Assembly: GCA_947625755.1 (NCBI GenBank)
Contig: CANQPJ010000006.1
Coordinates: 57,017 to 121,016 of the forward strand
Origin: an uncultured Lachnospiraceae bacterium
GTDB lineage: Bacteria > Bacillota > Clostridia > Lachnospirales > Lachnospiraceae
DNA: 64,000 nucleotides
Direction: 5' to 3'
Under the pieces are notes generated by a model. It did no database searches. It saw only the letters and a list, made by a program, of their open reading frames with translations, and was not told the origin of the DNA. Shown one piece after another: positions 63,262 to 64,000 of this stretch. The first letter of the stretch is position 1, and every line of letters begins with the position of its first letter. A program made the position numbers and the translations under genes.

Positions 63262-63918
63262 CTATTGACAATATTCTTCTATATAAGTTTTTACGTCTGC
63301 TAAATCATTACATAAAAAAGTAACTTTTCTCTTATAATCGTCTTCGGGATATTTCATATCCGGAACACATATTACCTCAATCCCGCCATCAAATGCAGCC
63401 CGGATTCCCGCTTCTGAATCTTCCAAAACTAAAGCCTCCTGCGTGGATACGCCCAGTTTTTCACATGCTTTTAAAAAAACTTCCGGATGCGGTTTTCCAT
63501 TTTGAACCTCGTCACCACAGATGGAAGCATCAAAATATTGTGTCAGACCGGCATTTTTCAAAATGTCATCTACACGTTTTCTTTCACTGGAGGTGGCTAC
63601 AATCGTTTTATAGTTATTGTTCTTTAAATATTTTAACAATTCCTTCAACCCTTTTTTCAGAGGAATCCCCTCTTCTAAAAACTGCTCTGCCATCATCCTA
63701 TGCACTGTTTTGACACTGTCTTCATAGGGAAATTCCTCTCCATACTGTTTTAAAAATTTTTCTTTGCAGGCTGCTGCTGTCCGTCCCAATAATTGTATAT
63801 AAAACTCTTCCGTTATCTCCATTCCCATTTTTGCCAGATATTTTTTATAACATTCATAAGTCACTCTCTCGCTATCAATCATCAAGCCGTCCATATCAAA
63901 AATTATTGCTTTTATCAT
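63262..63918 (-). CDS. HAD-superfamily phosphatase/phosphoglucomutase-like protein
   Basis: 218 residues with motif I DMDGLMIDSE, motif II ATSSERKR, and motif III/IV in KPHPEVFLKA and LEDSEAGIRAA. It is of the beta-phosphoglucomutase/phosphoglycolate-phosphatase subfamily with a helical cap at about 15-85; the substrate cannot be told. Its ATG directly follows the stop of an 11-codon upstream ORF and it has only a weak ribosome binding site of its own. Confidence 0.9.
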   Translation of the reverse strand: MIKAIIFDMDGLMIDSERVTYECYKKYLAKMGMEITEEFYIQLLGRTAAACKEKFLKQYGEEFPYEDSVKTVHRMMAEQFLEEGIPLKKGLKELLKYLKNNNYKTIVATSSERKRVDDILKNAGLTQYFDASICGDEVQNGKPHPEVFLKACEKLGVSTQEALVLEDSEAGIRAAFDGGIEVICVPDMKYPEDDYKRKVTFLCNDLADVKTYIEEYCQ

Positions 63919-63954
63919 TTATCTCTTGTATGATGTATTTATGTTCAAATACAT
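63919..63954 (-). CDS. 11-codon upstream ORF (leader peptide) before the HAD gene
   Basis: AAAGGAG lies 7 nt before an ATG at 63954, which opens the frame MYLNINTSYKR and a TAA. The stop is immediately followed by the ATG of the HAD gene (TAAATG). The strong ribosome binding site belongs to this short frame, so the HAD gene is probably translated by coupling. No long run of one amino acid is present, so classical amino-acid attenuation is not suggested. Confidence 0.5.
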   Translation of the reverse strand: MYLNINTSYKR

Positions 63955-63956
63955 CA
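63931..63956 (-). promoter_or_regulatory. Hairpin covering the upstream ORF start codon
   Basis: TGATGTATTT and AAATACATCA form a perfect 10-bp inverted repeat with a 6-nt loop. The ATG of the 11-codon ORF lies in the first arm, so folding would hide it. It has no U-run and is not a terminator. Confidence 0.5.
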
Positions 63957-64000
63957 ATACGCTCCTTTCTTCTCAACTTTGTTATAATCAATATCAACAC

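Overview
The window reads as chromosome of a low-GC Gram-positive anaerobe of the Clostridia, most likely Lachnospiraceae. Evidence: the core order rimP-nusA-ylxR-ylxQ-infB-rbfA-nrnA-truB-ribF-rpsO-pnp, the order pyrH-frr-uppS-cdsA-dxr-rseP-ispG-polC, a PolC-type polymerase, Lys-rich secreted proteins with Ig-like domains, and AGGAGG-type ribosome binding sites. Nearly all genes lie on the minus strand, so the biological order runs from high to low coordinates. No phage, insertion sequence or true CRISPR array is seen.

Layout from low to high coordinate. 1-5537: start of a TepA/ClpP-like protease gene, a very large secreted beta-glucan-type hydrolase, and a divergent AraC regulator. 5547-8852: cysK, a small membrane protein, metY and a eukaryote-type hisA, all co-oriented (sulfur amino acids plus a histidine step). 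9042-13534: pnp and rpsO, split by a secreted Ig-like protein gene with an attenuator-like leader and by a pseudogene fragment. 13674-19744: an AT-rich accessory island with a receptor-like Ser/Thr kinase, a tightly linked protein of unknown function and three small secreted proteins, set between ribF and rpsO. 20049-28355: translation and ribosome-maturation operon. 28532-29604: an SDR gene and a divergent tRNA-Glu(CTC). 29633-40906: replication, isoprenoid, phospholipid and nucleotide core operon. 41072-41334: four tandem 41-nt palindromes. 41397-42782: secreted NlpC/P60 hydrolase.

42985-50252: two ABC exporter genes, a GHKL sensor and LytTR regulator, and a YtrA-type regulator with its ABC transporter under a clear operator. 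50403-52781 (plus strand): maf, a UvrX-like Y-family polymerase and a YolD-like protein, with a GC-rich 42-bp tandem repeat between the first two. 52858-57475: a complete BceRS-BceAB antimicrobial-peptide detoxification module with matching operator sites before both transcription units. 57648-63954: an apparent operon of a HAD phosphatase (with an 11-codon upstream ORF), two complete K+ uptake systems (TrkA/TrkH and KtrB/KtrA) and trpF.

The parts that looked least explained by known families are the kinase island (13674-19744), the tandem palindromes (41072-41334), the 42-bp repeat ahead of the polymerase gene, and several hairpins that overlap ribosome binding sites or start codons. All functional calls come from reading motifs and synteny; no database search was run.
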